A stretch of DNA of 64,000 bases from an uncultured Litoreibacter sp. (lineage in GTDB: Bacteria; Pseudomonadota; Alphaproteobacteria; Rhodobacterales; Rhodobacteraceae): assembly GCA_947494435.1 (NCBI GenBank), contig CANLUY010000002.1:434001-498000 (forward strand), read 5' to 3'. A program made the position numbers and the translations under genes. Position 1 is the stretch's first letter. The number at the start of each line of letters is the position of its first letter. Under the pieces are notes generated by a model, which ran no database searches, was not told where the DNA came from, and worked only from the letters and a program-made list of their open reading frames with translations. Below are positions 1-8,753 of this stretch, piece after piece.

Positions 1-72
1 TCTGGCGGAGACGTGATTGGTGGAACGGAAGGGCCTCTGGCAAATGACAATCATCAATGTGGAGAAACTCAT

Positions 73-540
73 ATGCGGTATGTCTTAGTTTTAGCTGCTA
101 GCCTTTGGGGGCTCGTTGCACAGGCGCAGGATCTTGAGCCGCGCGATGGTTGGGTTGTAATGCCCACATCAAAATCATTCGACATTCTGGTCAAAGATGT
201 CCGCACGGCCGCAAAAGCAAATAAGATGGGTGTCGTCACCCAAGCGGGTCCTACCAAAGCGGCCAAATCGCGGGGCATCACTATTCCGGGCAACCGGGTC
301 ATCGGCATTTTTAACAACCGTTTTGCGGTCCGCATTCTGGAACATTCCACCGCTGCAATGATTGAAGCGCCGATCCGCATATACGTCACAGAAAATGCTG
401 ATGAGACCGCAACGCTTTCTTACAAAAAGCCGACCTTCGTTTTTGGACCTTACTTTGAAGGCGCGGATGCTGATTTAAAAGTTGCGGCTGAAGAATTGGA
501 TGTGATTTTCCTGTCGATTGCTGACGCCGCTGTGCAATAA
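73..540 (+). CDS. Periplasmic DUF302-domain protein
   Basis: A protein of 155 residues with a cleavable signal peptide (MRYVLVLAASLWGLVAQAQ) followed by one compact domain. The 'SKSFDILVKDVRTAAKANKMGV' type N-terminal segment, the central 'PGNRVIGIFNN' strand and the 'EAPIRIYVTE' strand match the DUF302 fold, a small alpha/beta domain of unknown role. I chose the ATG at 73 because GGAG lies about 8 bases upstream and because it places the signal peptide at the N-terminus; an ATG at 13 is in frame but would bury it. The gene ends 29 bases before the ThDP enzyme and may share its transcript. Known: DUF302 proteins are often exported or redox/metal associated. The exact role is unknown. Confidence 0.75.
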   Translation: MRYVLVLAASLWGLVAQAQDLEPRDGWVVMPTSKSFDILVKDVRTAAKANKMGVVTQAGPTKAAKSRGITIPGNRVIGIFNNRFAVRILEHSTAAMIEAPIRIYVTENADETATLSYKKPTFVFGPYFEGADADLKVAAEELDVIFLSIADAAVQ

Positions 541-569
541 CCCGCCAAAGCTGAATGAAGGACCCCGAC

Positions 570-2180
570 ATGACACGTGCCATGCGAGCCGCCGATCTGG
601 TAGCGCAAAGACTCTACGAGGCGGGGTGTCGCCACGCATTCGGCATGCCTGGCGGTGAAGTGCTGACACTCATCGACGCGCTAGAAAAAGCGGGCATCGA
701 GTTCGTTTTGTGCAAGCATGAGAATGCGGCAGGGTTCATGGCAGAGGGTGCACATCACGTAAACGGTGCGCCCGGTATTCTCGTAGCGACTGTTGGGCCC
801 GGAGCGATGAACGGCGTGAACGTCGTTGCGAATGCGCATCAAGATCGTGTGCCGTTGATCGTACTAACCGGGTGTGTCGACGCCGATGAAGCCCTTACCT
901 ACACGCATCAGGTGCTAAATCACCGCGCGGTGTTTGAAGAGATCACAAAAGCAACGTTTACGCTGACTGCAGAGGGTGCAGATAATATTGCGGATCGCGC
1001 GGTAGGGATTTCGCGCGAAGGCCGGGAAGGACCCGTTCATATTGACGTACCAATCTCTGTTGCCGATGCCAAAGTCGCTCCGAAACCGCAACGCAGGCCA
1101 GCCGCTGCGACAGTTGCGCCTGTGGGTAATCAGCTGCAAATTGCACAAGGCTGGCTTTCAGTCGCGCGCCGCCCGGTCATTATCGCTGGGCTGGATGTGC
1201 TGAAAGACGAAAGTGCAGACGTTTTGCGTCATTTCGCGGAAAGACGCGGCATTCCGGTTATTACGACCTATAAAGCGAAGGGTGTCATCCCTGAGACCCA
1301 CGACTTGGCGCTGGGTGGGGCGGGGCTCTCTCCATTGGCTGACAAGCATCTACTACCGTTTGTTCAAGCATCGGACCTCGTGATTTGTGTCGGCTATGAC
1401 CCGATAGAGATGCGCCCGGGGTGGCGGGACATCTGGAACCCTGCCGAGACCAATGTGATTGATATCTCTGCCGTGCCCAATGACCATTACATGCACCAAG
1501 CCACAGTAAATTTTGTTGCAGATACTGGGGCGACACTGCAGGCACTGGATGTAGCTGACACACCAGATGTTTGGACCGGTGGCGAAGTATCTGCTGTCAA
1601 AAGGGCGCTATTGACGGCGTTCCCGGCAGATGATGACTGGGGTCCAGCGGCGGTGATTGATCAATGTCGCAGGGATCTGCCAGAAGACACGATTGCCACG
1701 GCGGACAGTGGGGCTCATCGGATTCTTCTCAGCCAGATGTGGACCTGTCATGCACCCAAGGGCCTTCTGCAATCCTCCGCTTTGTGCACGATGGGGTGTG
1801 CGATCCCGTTGGCGATGGGTGCGAAGTATGCTGATCCATCCCGGACTGTTGTCAGCTTTTCTGGTGACGCTGGCTTTCTGATGGTGGCTGGAGAGCTGAG
1901 CACCGCTGCTGAACACGGCCTCAACACAATATTTGTGGTGTTCGTCGATGCTTCGCTGGCGCTTATTGAATTGAAACAGCGGCAGCGCCAAATGGCTAAT
2001 CGCGGTGTAGATTTTGGACGGCATGACTTTGCTGCGATGGGGCAGGCGTTTGGCGGGAATGGTGTGACCGTGTCCAATCGGGCCGAGTTAAGCGCCGCCT
2101 TGACCGCAGCGCAAGAGGCCGACACATTCACAGTTATTGCGGCTGTGATTGACCGCCAAGGCTATGATGGACGTATCTAA
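570..2180 (+). CDS. Thiamine-diphosphate-dependent enzyme, acetolactate synthase/oxalyl-CoA decarboxylase-like
   Basis: About 536 residues with the three-domain layout of the ThDP decarboxylase family: N-terminal Pyr domain with the catalytic Glu51 (KHENAAGFMAEG), a central domain, and a C-terminal PP domain. The cofactor motif is atypical. The usual GDG is GDA (residues 432-434), and the usual Asn of the downstream motif (normally N-D-x-S-L) is Val459 in FVDASL. I prefer the ATG at 570 because AAGGA sits 7 bases upstream; the ATG at 555 has no such site. The stop codon overlaps the start of the CoA-transferase gene (TAATG), so the two are translationally coupled. A coupled CoA-transferase suggests an acyl-CoA substrate, as in formyl-CoA transferase plus oxalyl-CoA decarboxylase, but that is inference; acetolactate synthase-like chemistry is the alternative. 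Confidence 0.85.
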   Translation: MTRAMRAADLVAQRLYEAGCRHAFGMPGGEVLTLIDALEKAGIEFVLCKHENAAGFMAEGAHHVNGAPGILVATVGPGAMNGVNVVANAHQDRVPLIVLTGCVDADEALTYTHQVLNHRAVFEEITKATFTLTAEGADNIADRAVGISREGREGPVHIDVPISVADAKVAPKPQRRPAAATVAPVGNQLQIAQGWLSVARRPVIIAGLDVLKDESADVLRHFAERRGIPVITTYKAKGVIPETHDLALGGAGLSPLADKHLLPFVQASDLVICVGYDPIEMRPGWRDIWNPAETNVIDISAVPNDHYMHQATVNFVADTGATLQALDVADTPDVWTGGEVSAVKRALLTAFPADDDWGPAAVIDQCRRDLPEDTIATADSGAHRILLSQMWTCHAPKGLLQSSALCTMGCAIPLAMGAKYADPSRTVVSFSGDAGFLMVAGELSTAAEHGLNTIFVVFVDASLALIELKQRQRQMANRGVDFGRHDFAAMGQAFGGNGVTVSNRAELSAALTAAQEADTFTVIAAVIDRQGYDGRI

Positions 2181-3361
2181 TGATCCCCAAAGGCGCGCTT
2201 GATGGGCTGACCATCCTCGATCTGTCCCGCATTCTAGCTGGGCCAACTTGTACCCAATTGCTTGGGGATTTGGGGGCTGAGGTGATCAAGATCGAAAATC
2301 CAAAATCCGGAGGCGATGATACGCGTGGGTGGGGCCCGCCCTTTGTCGAAGGTGCGGACGGCGAGCAGACAGATCTGAGCGCGTATTTCATGTGCGCCAA
2401 CCGCAACAAGCTTTCCGTTGCCGTGGATATCGCCACGGAGGAAGGGCAAGAGACCATTCGCGCTCTTGCCGAAACAGCGGACGTGATTATCGAGAATTTC
2501 AAACCTGACGGGCTGAAGAAATACGGGCTAGATCACGAGACATTGCTTAAGGCCCATTCGCACCTCATTTACTGCTCGATTTCCGGGTTTGGTCAGACCG
2601 GACCGAACCGTGAGAAACCCGGTTACGATCTGATGGCCCAAGGCTTCGGGGGGATCATGTCTCTGACTGGAGAGCCTGAGGGTCAACCGATGAAGGTCGC
2701 TGTCGGCATCGCCGACGTGGTTTGCGGACTTTACGCGACGATTGGAATATTATCGGCGTTGCGGCATCGTGATCAGACCGGAGAGGGACAGCACATTGAT
2801 GTGGCACTTGTCGACAGCTCTATCAGTTGGCTTATAAATGAAGGCGTGGCGCATCTGACAACAGGCAAGCCACGACCTCGCCGTGGGAACGAGCATGCGA
2901 CGATCGTACCCTATCAGACCTTCAAAACCTCGGACGGCCATGTGCTGATCGCGGTGGGCAATGACAGTCAATACGAACGCTTCTGCGATTTTCTGGGTCG
3001 TCCGGATCTAGCTGAAGGTGAGAACGCGAAAAACGCCAATAGGGTCCTAAATAGGGACGCATTGATCGCGGAATATGAAGCCGAAATTGCAAAGCATACA
3101 ATGGTCGATGTCATTGCAGGGCTTGAAAGCCGCAAAGTGCCTGTTGGACCGGTCAACACGCTCGAGCAGGTTTTCGCAACGGATCAAGTCGCAGCGCGGG
3201 ACATGAAAATCGAGATGGCCAGAGAAGACGTTGCAGGTGGCAAGGTCGCCTTGATCGGCAACCCGTTGAAGCTGTCGAAGACGCCTGTGACATATCGCCA
3301 TGCGCCGCCCCGTTTTGGGCAAGACACAGATGTCGTGTTGAATAAGCTGAAAAGTTCCTAA
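2180..3361 (+). CDS. CaiB/BaiF family (class III) CoA-transferase
   Basis: The length of 393 residues is normal for class III CoA-transferases, which move CoA between carboxylic acids through an enzyme aspartyl intermediate. Family landmarks: LDLSRILAGP near the N-terminus, VIIENFKPDGLKKYGLD around 102-118, YCSISGFGQTGP at 131-142, and the YDLMAQG...GIADVVCG stretch, where Asp179 is the expected catalytic residue. The C-terminal part carries the KVPVGPVNTLEQVF element typical of the family. The start codon overlaps the stop of the ThDP enzyme by one base, so the two products probably act in one pathway. The substrate cannot be read from the sequence. Confidence 0.9.
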   Translation: MIPKGALDGLTILDLSRILAGPTCTQLLGDLGAEVIKIENPKSGGDDTRGWGPPFVEGADGEQTDLSAYFMCANRNKLSVAVDIATEEGQETIRALAETADVIIENFKPDGLKKYGLDHETLLKAHSHLIYCSISGFGQTGPNREKPGYDLMAQGFGGIMSLTGEPEGQPMKVAVGIADVVCGLYATIGILSALRHRDQTGEGQHIDVALVDSSISWLINEGVAHLTTGKPRPRRGNEHATIVPYQTFKTSDGHVLIAVGNDSQYERFCDFLGRPDLAEGENAKNANRVLNRDALIAEYEAEIAKHTMVDVIAGLESRKVPVGPVNTLEQVFATDQVAARDMKIEMAREDVAGGKVALIGNPLKLSKTPVTYRHAPPRFGQDTDVVLNKLKSS

Positions 3362-3408
3362 CGACTGGCGTGACGCAAGGTTCGAGGTGACAAAACCCCT
3401 AAGGAGAT

Positions 3409-3437
3409 TACGTTAACGTCAATCGACCTGTAACGTA
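3409..3437. repeat. Inverted repeat upstream of the SGNH hydrolase gene
   Basis: TACGTT and AACGTA face each other across 17 bases, and the left arm lies inside a 10-base palindrome, ACGTTAACGT (3410-3419). This is about 20-50 bases ahead of the hydrolase start, where a promoter or operator would sit. The elements TTAACG (3413) and GTATCT (3435) are 16 bases apart and could be a weak promoter. Function is not established. Confidence 0.3.
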
Positions 3438-3456
3438 TCTTTGCAACATTGTCTGT

Positions 3457-4218
3457 ATGGCCTTTCCTCGTCTTCATGCGCGTTATCATCCTGAGATCGC
3501 GGTTAAGTTCGCCCTGTTCCCGTATTTGGCGGTGCAGGGAGCATGGCTGCGCAAGCGGGCGCTTGTAATGCCCGAGCCTGCAGGCGCACGTCAGGGCAGG
3601 GTGGGGCAAGGCAAACCACTTCGTATGTTTGTTTTGGGCGATAGCTCTGCGGCTGGCGTTGGAACAGATCATCAATCAAAAGCACTTACCGGGCAATTAC
3701 TGGATAGACTGCAGCGACATTATGACGTCGACTGGATGCTTGACGCCAAAACCGGACGCACAACGCGACAGATGGTGAAACGTCTTTCAAAGATTCCAGC
3801 CCGTCAGTTCGATATCGCTGTAACGGCGTTGGGTGTAAATGACATCACGAGACGGGCATCGCGCGAAAACTGGTTGGAAGATACGGAACAAATGCATGAT
3901 TTGCTGCAAAGCAAATTTGGCGTGAAACACATTTATGTTTCGGGTGTTCCTCGAATTGGTGATTTTCCATTGCTGCCTCCGGTCATGCGCTGGATGCTTG
4001 GCAAACAGGGGGAACGTTATGACGCAGGGCTTGCTGAAATGGTCGCGGCGCGTGCCGGTTGTTATCACGTGCCTGCGGACTTGCCGTTGAAGGACGTTAT
4101 GGCAGAAGATGGATTCCACCCGACTGCACAGGTCTATTCAGAATGGGCGCAAAAGGTCTATGTGCGCATCCTTGTGAATTACCCACCGGAAAAATCACCT
4201 GCGTTGATTTCGATTTAG
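3457..4218 (+). CDS. SGNH/GDSL-family hydrolase
   Basis: A protein of 253 residues with the block motifs of SGNH esterases. These are GDSSAAGVG at 61-69 (nucleophile Ser63), a TALGVNDITR segment carrying the block III Gly and Asn, and a C-terminal DGFHPT segment with the catalytic Asp and His. The first 50 residues contain a short hydrophobic stretch (VKFALFPYLAVQGAWL) that may anchor the enzyme to the inner membrane. Enzymes of this type hydrolyse or transfer acyl esters on lipids or glycans; the substrate here is unknown. It follows the CoA-transferase after a gap of 95 bases, which contains an inverted repeat, and probably has its own promoter. Confidence 0.85.
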   Translation: MAFPRLHARYHPEIAVKFALFPYLAVQGAWLRKRALVMPEPAGARQGRVGQGKPLRMFVLGDSSAAGVGTDHQSKALTGQLLDRLQRHYDVDWMLDAKTGRTTRQMVKRLSKIPARQFDIAVTALGVNDITRRASRENWLEDTEQMHDLLQSKFGVKHIYVSGVPRIGDFPLLPPVMRWMLGKQGERYDAGLAEMVAARAGCYHVPADLPLKDVMAEDGFHPTAQVYSEWAQKVYVRILVNYPPEKSPALISI

Positions 4219-4532
4219 TTATTTGGGTTCACGCGTTGCTGGGAAGAATTTTAACGCGCGTCGAGTTTGTCAGCGCTTTATGGCCTCGTTCATTCGACTT
4301 TGCTCTGATTGCAGGCAGTTCGTCATTTTATACCCTTTCGAAACCTAAATCTTGCTGGGCATTGGCAAATTGCCGCCCAAAAAAGCACTGTATTTCAAAA
4401 ACCTGTTCACTGTTTGCGTGATCCCCCTCACATGTCCGTTATTCAGTGAGGTCAACCGTTTACCGGAGGGCTTGAGCCTCGCTATGCACGTTGTACGGCG
4501 CAAGATCGCAAGACACCAGAATCGGAAGACAA
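4219..4532. other. Intergenic stretch, no gene seen
   Basis: About 310 bases between the SGNH hydrolase and the TPR gene. The short open frames here have no ribosome site and no recognisable protein signature. It presumably carries the promoter for the TPR-opg operon, but I cannot single out a convincing -35/-10 pair or a terminator. Confidence 0.5.
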
Positions 4533-5906
4533 ATGTATCAAGACGTATTCGGGCAAGACACCAGCCTTAACACCCAAGCTGCAGGCAAAAGCTGGGATCA
4601 GACGCTGCTGGCATTTATGGCCCATGGGGCGGCCACCCCGACGCATCTGGTTGCAACGCTCGAAGCGGAACCCAACTTTGCCTTGGGATACGCTGTCAAA
4701 GGTATGTTTTATGTCCTGCTAGGTCGCTCCGAATTGCTAGAAACTGCGCGGGAGGCCTTGGGTGTCGCCGAAGCTTCCGCCGCGATGAACCCGGTCACTG
4801 CCCGCGAACATCAATTTATCTTTGCGCTGAAAGCGATGTTGGAAGGAAAACCAACGCTCGCCATTGATCACCTTGAAACTGTTCTCACATCGCATCCCGG
4901 CGACACGCTGGCGATGAAATTGTCTCATGCGGTCCGGTTTGTGCTCGGCGATGGAGCGGGGATGCGAAAATCCATTGAGGCTGTGATGGGGGCATACGGT
5001 CCTGATCACGCAGGTCGTGGATACCTGATGGGTTGCCACGCGTTCACCCTTGAAGAAACAGGTGAATATGCCCGCGCCGAGACCGTTGGCCGGATGGGGT
5101 TAGCGATTTCGCCTGACGATGCGTGGGGATTGCACGCAGTCGCGCACGTCTACGACATGACTGCAAACGCGGCAGGTGGTATTAAATGGCTGACCGGCCG
5201 CGAAGAAGCTTGGGCACATTGCAACAACTTTCGCTACCACGTCTGGTGGCACAAGGCGCTGATGCATTTGGATTTGGGTGAAGCGGATACCGTCTTGGCG
5301 CTATACGACACTGAAATCCGCCAAGACAAAACGGATGATTACCGCGATATCTCAAACGCGACGTCTTTGTTGTCGCGGCTAGAACTTGACGGATTTGATG
5401 TCGGTGATCGCTGGGAAGAGCTCGCAGAGCTTTCTGCCTCACGCACTGATGACGGGTCTCTTATTTTTGCGGATCTTCACTACTTGCTCGCCTTGATCGG
5501 TGGAGATCGAAAGCAGGCGATTTCTCAGATGTTGGGTCGTATGCATCGTGATGCAAAAGCCAAAGAGCGGGAGATGGACCATCTTATGGAAACGCCTGGG
5601 TTATCTGCCGCAGCTGGATTGGAAGCTTTTGGCGAGGCTGATTTCAAAACGGCCTTCCTCAATCTTGCTCGCGCACGCCGCACGATGCAATTGGCAGGGG
5701 GATCGCACGCACAGCGTGACGTTTTCGAGCGACTGACAATTGACGCCGGTATTCGTGCTGGATTCTTGGACGAGGCAGAGCGTTTCCTGCGCGAGCGTAC
5801 TGCAAAACGTGCAGGCAAAGAAGATGGATATGCCGCAGCGCGAATGTCGCTGATTGCAGATGGGCGTGACGCCGCGGGTTGCGCGGACCGCGTCCCTGCG
5901 GAATAA
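4533..5906 (+). CDS. Tetratricopeptide-repeat protein, TTC38-like
   Basis: A protein of 457 residues without signal peptide or membrane segment, almost entirely alpha-helical. The order of helical repeats (PTHLVATLEAEPNFALGYAVKG..., HAFTLEETGEYARAETVG..., VAHVYDMTANAAGGIKWL..., HVWWHKALMHLDLGEADTVLALYD) matches the TTC38 family of cytoplasmic TPR proteins, which has no settled function. ATG at 4533 is preceded by GGAAG at 5 bases; an upstream TTG is less likely. The stop is 22 bases before opgC, so the gene probably leads the osmoregulated-glucan operon. Whether it acts in glucan synthesis or is just co-transcribed cannot be told. Confidence 0.8.
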   Translation: MYQDVFGQDTSLNTQAAGKSWDQTLLAFMAHGAATPTHLVATLEAEPNFALGYAVKGMFYVLLGRSELLETAREALGVAEASAAMNPVTAREHQFIFALKAMLEGKPTLAIDHLETVLTSHPGDTLAMKLSHAVRFVLGDGAGMRKSIEAVMGAYGPDHAGRGYLMGCHAFTLEETGEYARAETVGRMGLAISPDDAWGLHAVAHVYDMTANAAGGIKWLTGREEAWAHCNNFRYHVWWHKALMHLDLGEADTVLALYDTEIRQDKTDDYRDISNATSLLSRLELDGFDVGDRWEELAELSASRTDDGSLIFADLHYLLALIGGDRKQAISQMLGRMHRDAKAKEREMDHLMETPGLSAAAGLEAFGEADFKTAFLNLARARRTMQLAGGSHAQRDVFERLTIDAGIRAGFLDEAERFLRERTAKRAGKEDGYAAARMSLIADGRDAAGCADRVPAE

Positions 5907-5928
5907 GCAGCCCAGAACTGCTGCCGGG

Positions 5929-7227
5929 ATGACTATGGCTGTCACAGATAACACTTACAGCGCCGCTCCGACGGCGGCTGGTGCGACAGGCACGTCGGGG
6001 GTCACAACGCGTGATCCGCGTCTCGATTTCTATCGCGGGATCGCGATGTTCATCATCCTGTTTGCGCATACCCCTGGCAACTTCTTCACGTCATGGATAC
6101 CTGCACGGTGGGGCTTTTCTGACGCAACAGAAATTTTCGTGTTCTGCTCTGGGATGGCGTCTGCTATCGCATTTGGTCGGACATATGATCGGGCAGGATG
6201 GACGCTTGGAACAGCCCGCGTAGGCTACCGCGTCTGGCAAGTCTATTGGGCGCATATCGGGATGTTTTTCTTCATCGCGATGATGCTTGCCTTCTGGGAC
6301 AGCTTTGGCATTTTCGAAAAGCGCTATATCGGTACGCTCAATCTGGTTCCGTTCTTTGATGGGGTCGTCCGCGGCGGCGAAGTCATCTCCTCAACAGCGG
6401 CCCAATTGGTCGGCATTTTTACCCTGACCTATGTGCCGAACTATTTCGATATTCTTCCGATGTATATGGTGATCCTCGTGATGATGCCTTTCGTTATGGC
6501 GTTGTCAAAGATCAATATCTATCTCATGTTTGCCTGTATCGCGACGGTATGGCTGTTTGCACAAGGCGCGCTTTTAGGGAGTTGGGGAGCTGAGCATTTG
6601 GCCATCAACTTTCCAGCAGAGCCGTGGTCAAAGCGTGAATGGTTTTTCAATCCATTCGGATGGCAGTTGGTGTTCTTCACGGGGTTCGCCTTTATGCGAG
6701 GCTGGATACCGGCACCTCCCGTAAAGCTATGGTTAATCGCGCTTGCCGCGTTGGTTGTGATTGCCAATATTCCCCTCTCCAACATCGGTGTGAGAGCCGT
6801 AAACCGGGAATGGTTCGGTTTGGTTTTGGATGGCAATCCCGTCATCGAATGGCGTGTTGCGAACAAGATGTGGATCACCAAATCTGACTTTGGTCTTTTA
6901 AGGTACGTGCATTTTCTGAGCGTCGCCTATTTGGCTTGGGTTGCCGCTGGTGTTGGCGGCCATCGGCTTATTGCGTCAGGTGGCTCGGTGCTGTCTGCGC
7001 TATGGGACAAAATCGTGACGATCATCATGAAGGTCGGTCAACAATCGCTGGCTGTATTTGTCTTCTCAATGGTTTTCGCACGTGTCTTGGGCTTTGCCTA
7101 TGATCAGATTGGCCGTACGACGTTCAGTGTAACAGTCGGCAATCTTATTGGGTGCGCGATGTTGGTCCTGATCGCGTATTTCGTCGCCTATGTAAAAGGG
7201 CAACCGTGGAGGGTGAAACCTAAATGA
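5929..7227 (+). CDS. opgC: OpgC-like glucan-modifying membrane acyltransferase
   Basis: About 432 residues with ten or so hydrophobic segments. The N-terminal RDPRLDFYRGIAMFIILFAHTPGNFF and the following DATEIFVFCSGMASAIAFGRTY are the hallmarks of the OpgC family, inner-membrane proteins that transfer succinyl groups to osmoregulated periplasmic glucans. Start chosen at 5929 (MTMAVT), 22 bases after the TPR gene; the ATG at 5935 is equally possible and neither has a strong ribosome site. The last codons overlap the opgG start (ATGA), so opgC is co-translated with the glucan biosynthesis genes. Opg operons that include opgC are known from Rhodobacter sphaeroides, where the order differs. The transferred group is assumed to be succinate by family only. 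Confidence 0.88.
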   Translation: MTMAVTDNTYSAAPTAAGATGTSGVTTRDPRLDFYRGIAMFIILFAHTPGNFFTSWIPARWGFSDATEIFVFCSGMASAIAFGRTYDRAGWTLGTARVGYRVWQVYWAHIGMFFFIAMMLAFWDSFGIFEKRYIGTLNLVPFFDGVVRGGEVISSTAAQLVGIFTLTYVPNYFDILPMYMVILVMMPFVMALSKINIYLMFACIATVWLFAQGALLGSWGAEHLAINFPAEPWSKREWFFNPFGWQLVFFTGFAFMRGWIPAPPVKLWLIALAALVVIANIPLSNIGVRAVNREWFGLVLDGNPVIEWRVANKMWITKSDFGLLRYVHFLSVAYLAWVAAGVGGHRLIASGGSVLSALWDKIVTIIMKVGQQSLAVFVFSMVFARVLGFAYDQIGRTTFSVTVGNLIGCAMLVLIAYFVAYVKGQPWRVKPK

Positions 7228-8753
7228 GCCTGTCTCGCCGTGCATTTTTGACAATGCTTGGGGCTGCCGCCGTTGCGGGGCAAGCGCATGCTTTACCAAT
7301 GTTCAAAGGAACGCCTCAAGCCTTCTCGACCGATTGGCTCAAATCGAAAGCCCGCCGCATGGCGCAAAGTGCTTATCAGCCGATGAAGCAAGTGCCGCAG
7401 GCATGGCGGGATCTGACGTATGATCAGTACAAATCCATTTGGTTCAACTCACATAAAGGGCTGTGGACAGACACCAAGCGCCCCTTCCATATGGATTTCT
7501 TCCATCCGGGTCTCTATTTTCCACGCCCGATAGAGATCAATATCGTGGAGGGTGGTGAAGCACGGACGCTAGCTTTTGATATCTCTCTTTTTGACAAGAC
7601 GGATCAGTTTCCTGACCTGCCAATTGATGACACGATGGGATATTCTGGCTTCCGGTTGCGGGCTGAACTGAAAACCCCGGACATCTTTGAAGAATTTCTT
7701 GTGTTCCAAGGTGCGAGCTATTTTCGCGCCATTGGAACTGGACAAAATTATGGTTTGTCAGCGCGCGGGTTGGCTCTGAAAACAGGCGATGCGGATGGCG
7801 AAGAATTTCCTGAATTTACGCATTTCTACATAGAAGCCCCGGAGCCGGGCGATCGCATGACTAAAGTGCATGCCCTGTTGAACAGCCCATCCGTCACTGG
7901 CGCGTATTCATTCGAGATTACACCAGGATTGCCTGCTGAAATGAAGGTGGAGTGCACACTCTTCCCACGCGAAGAGTTGCCGCATGTCGGTATAGCACCG
8001 CTTACCTCAATGTTTCTGTTTGACCAGACCAATCGGGCGCGTTTCGATGACTTCCGCTCCGCCGTGCATGACAGCGAAGGCTTGATGGTTTGGAATGGGG
8101 CAGGCGAGGTTTTGTGGCGGCCACTTGCCAATCCAAGGGAGTTGGAAGTGTCCAGCTTTGTTGATGATGGTCCGCGCGGGTTTGGCTTGATGCAGCGTGC
8201 GCGTGATGTCGAGGACTACGCGGATCTTGAAGCGCATTACCATAACCGCCCGTCTCTTTGGATCACGTCTGACGAGGACTGGGGCAAAGGGGCCGTCACG
8301 TTGGTAGAAATCCCTGCCGACAAAGAGATCTATGACAATATCGTCGCATACTGGCGCCCGCGCGAACCAATGGTTCTCGGATCAGAGCAGACGTTTAGTT
8401 ATACAATGAATTGGGGCGGCGAGCCGCCAAAGCCTCGTGACGTTGCTCAGGTTCTCAATACGAGAATTGGCAAAGGGTATGATAAGAAAGTCCCGTATCA
8501 AATCATTGCCATTGATTTTGAGGACCACCCTGAATTTGGGGCAGGCGAAGACTTGCAAGATATCACTCCTTTCATTTCTGCCAATCGCGGTACCGTTTCT
8601 GACGGTGTATTACAGCGCAATCCTGGAACTGGCGGGCTTCGACTTGCGTTTAAGTTTGACCCCGGCAAAGCGCGCGGGGCGGAACTGAGGGTGCAATTGG
8701 TGAAAAAGGGCACATCATTGACCGAAGTCTGGCTGTATCGGTGGACCGCGTGA
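7224..8753 (+). CDS. opgG: OpgG/OpgD family periplasmic glucan biosynthesis protein
   Basis: A protein of 509 residues with a twin-arginine-type signal (LSRRAFLTMLGAAAVAG, cut after QAHA), a feature known from OpgD. The mature part is one long beta-rich domain. Landmarks are PFHMDFFHPGLYFPRPIEIN, GYSGFRLRAELKTPDIFEEFLVFQGASYFRA, LTSMFLFDQTNR and SLWITSDEDWGKGAVTLVEIP, all typical of the OpgG family. OpgG acts on the beta-glucan backbone in the periplasm, working with OpgH. The gene overlaps opgC by four bases and opgH by thirteen. The twin-arginine signal means OpgD is a possible alternative name. Confidence 0.93.
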   Translation: MSLSRRAFLTMLGAAAVAGQAHALPMFKGTPQAFSTDWLKSKARRMAQSAYQPMKQVPQAWRDLTYDQYKSIWFNSHKGLWTDTKRPFHMDFFHPGLYFPRPIEINIVEGGEARTLAFDISLFDKTDQFPDLPIDDTMGYSGFRLRAELKTPDIFEEFLVFQGASYFRAIGTGQNYGLSARGLALKTGDADGEEFPEFTHFYIEAPEPGDRMTKVHALLNSPSVTGAYSFEITPGLPAEMKVECTLFPREELPHVGIAPLTSMFLFDQTNRARFDDFRSAVHDSEGLMVWNGAGEVLWRPLANPRELEVSSFVDDGPRGFGLMQRARDVEDYADLEAHYHNRPSLWITSDEDWGKGAVTLVEIPADKEIYDNIVAYWRPREPMVLGSEQTFSYTMNWGGEPPKPRDVAQVLNTRIGKGYDKKVPYQIIAIDFEDHPEFGAGEDLQDITPFISANRGTVSDGVLQRNPGTGGLRLAFKFDPGKARGAELRVQLVKKGTSLTEVWLYRWTA

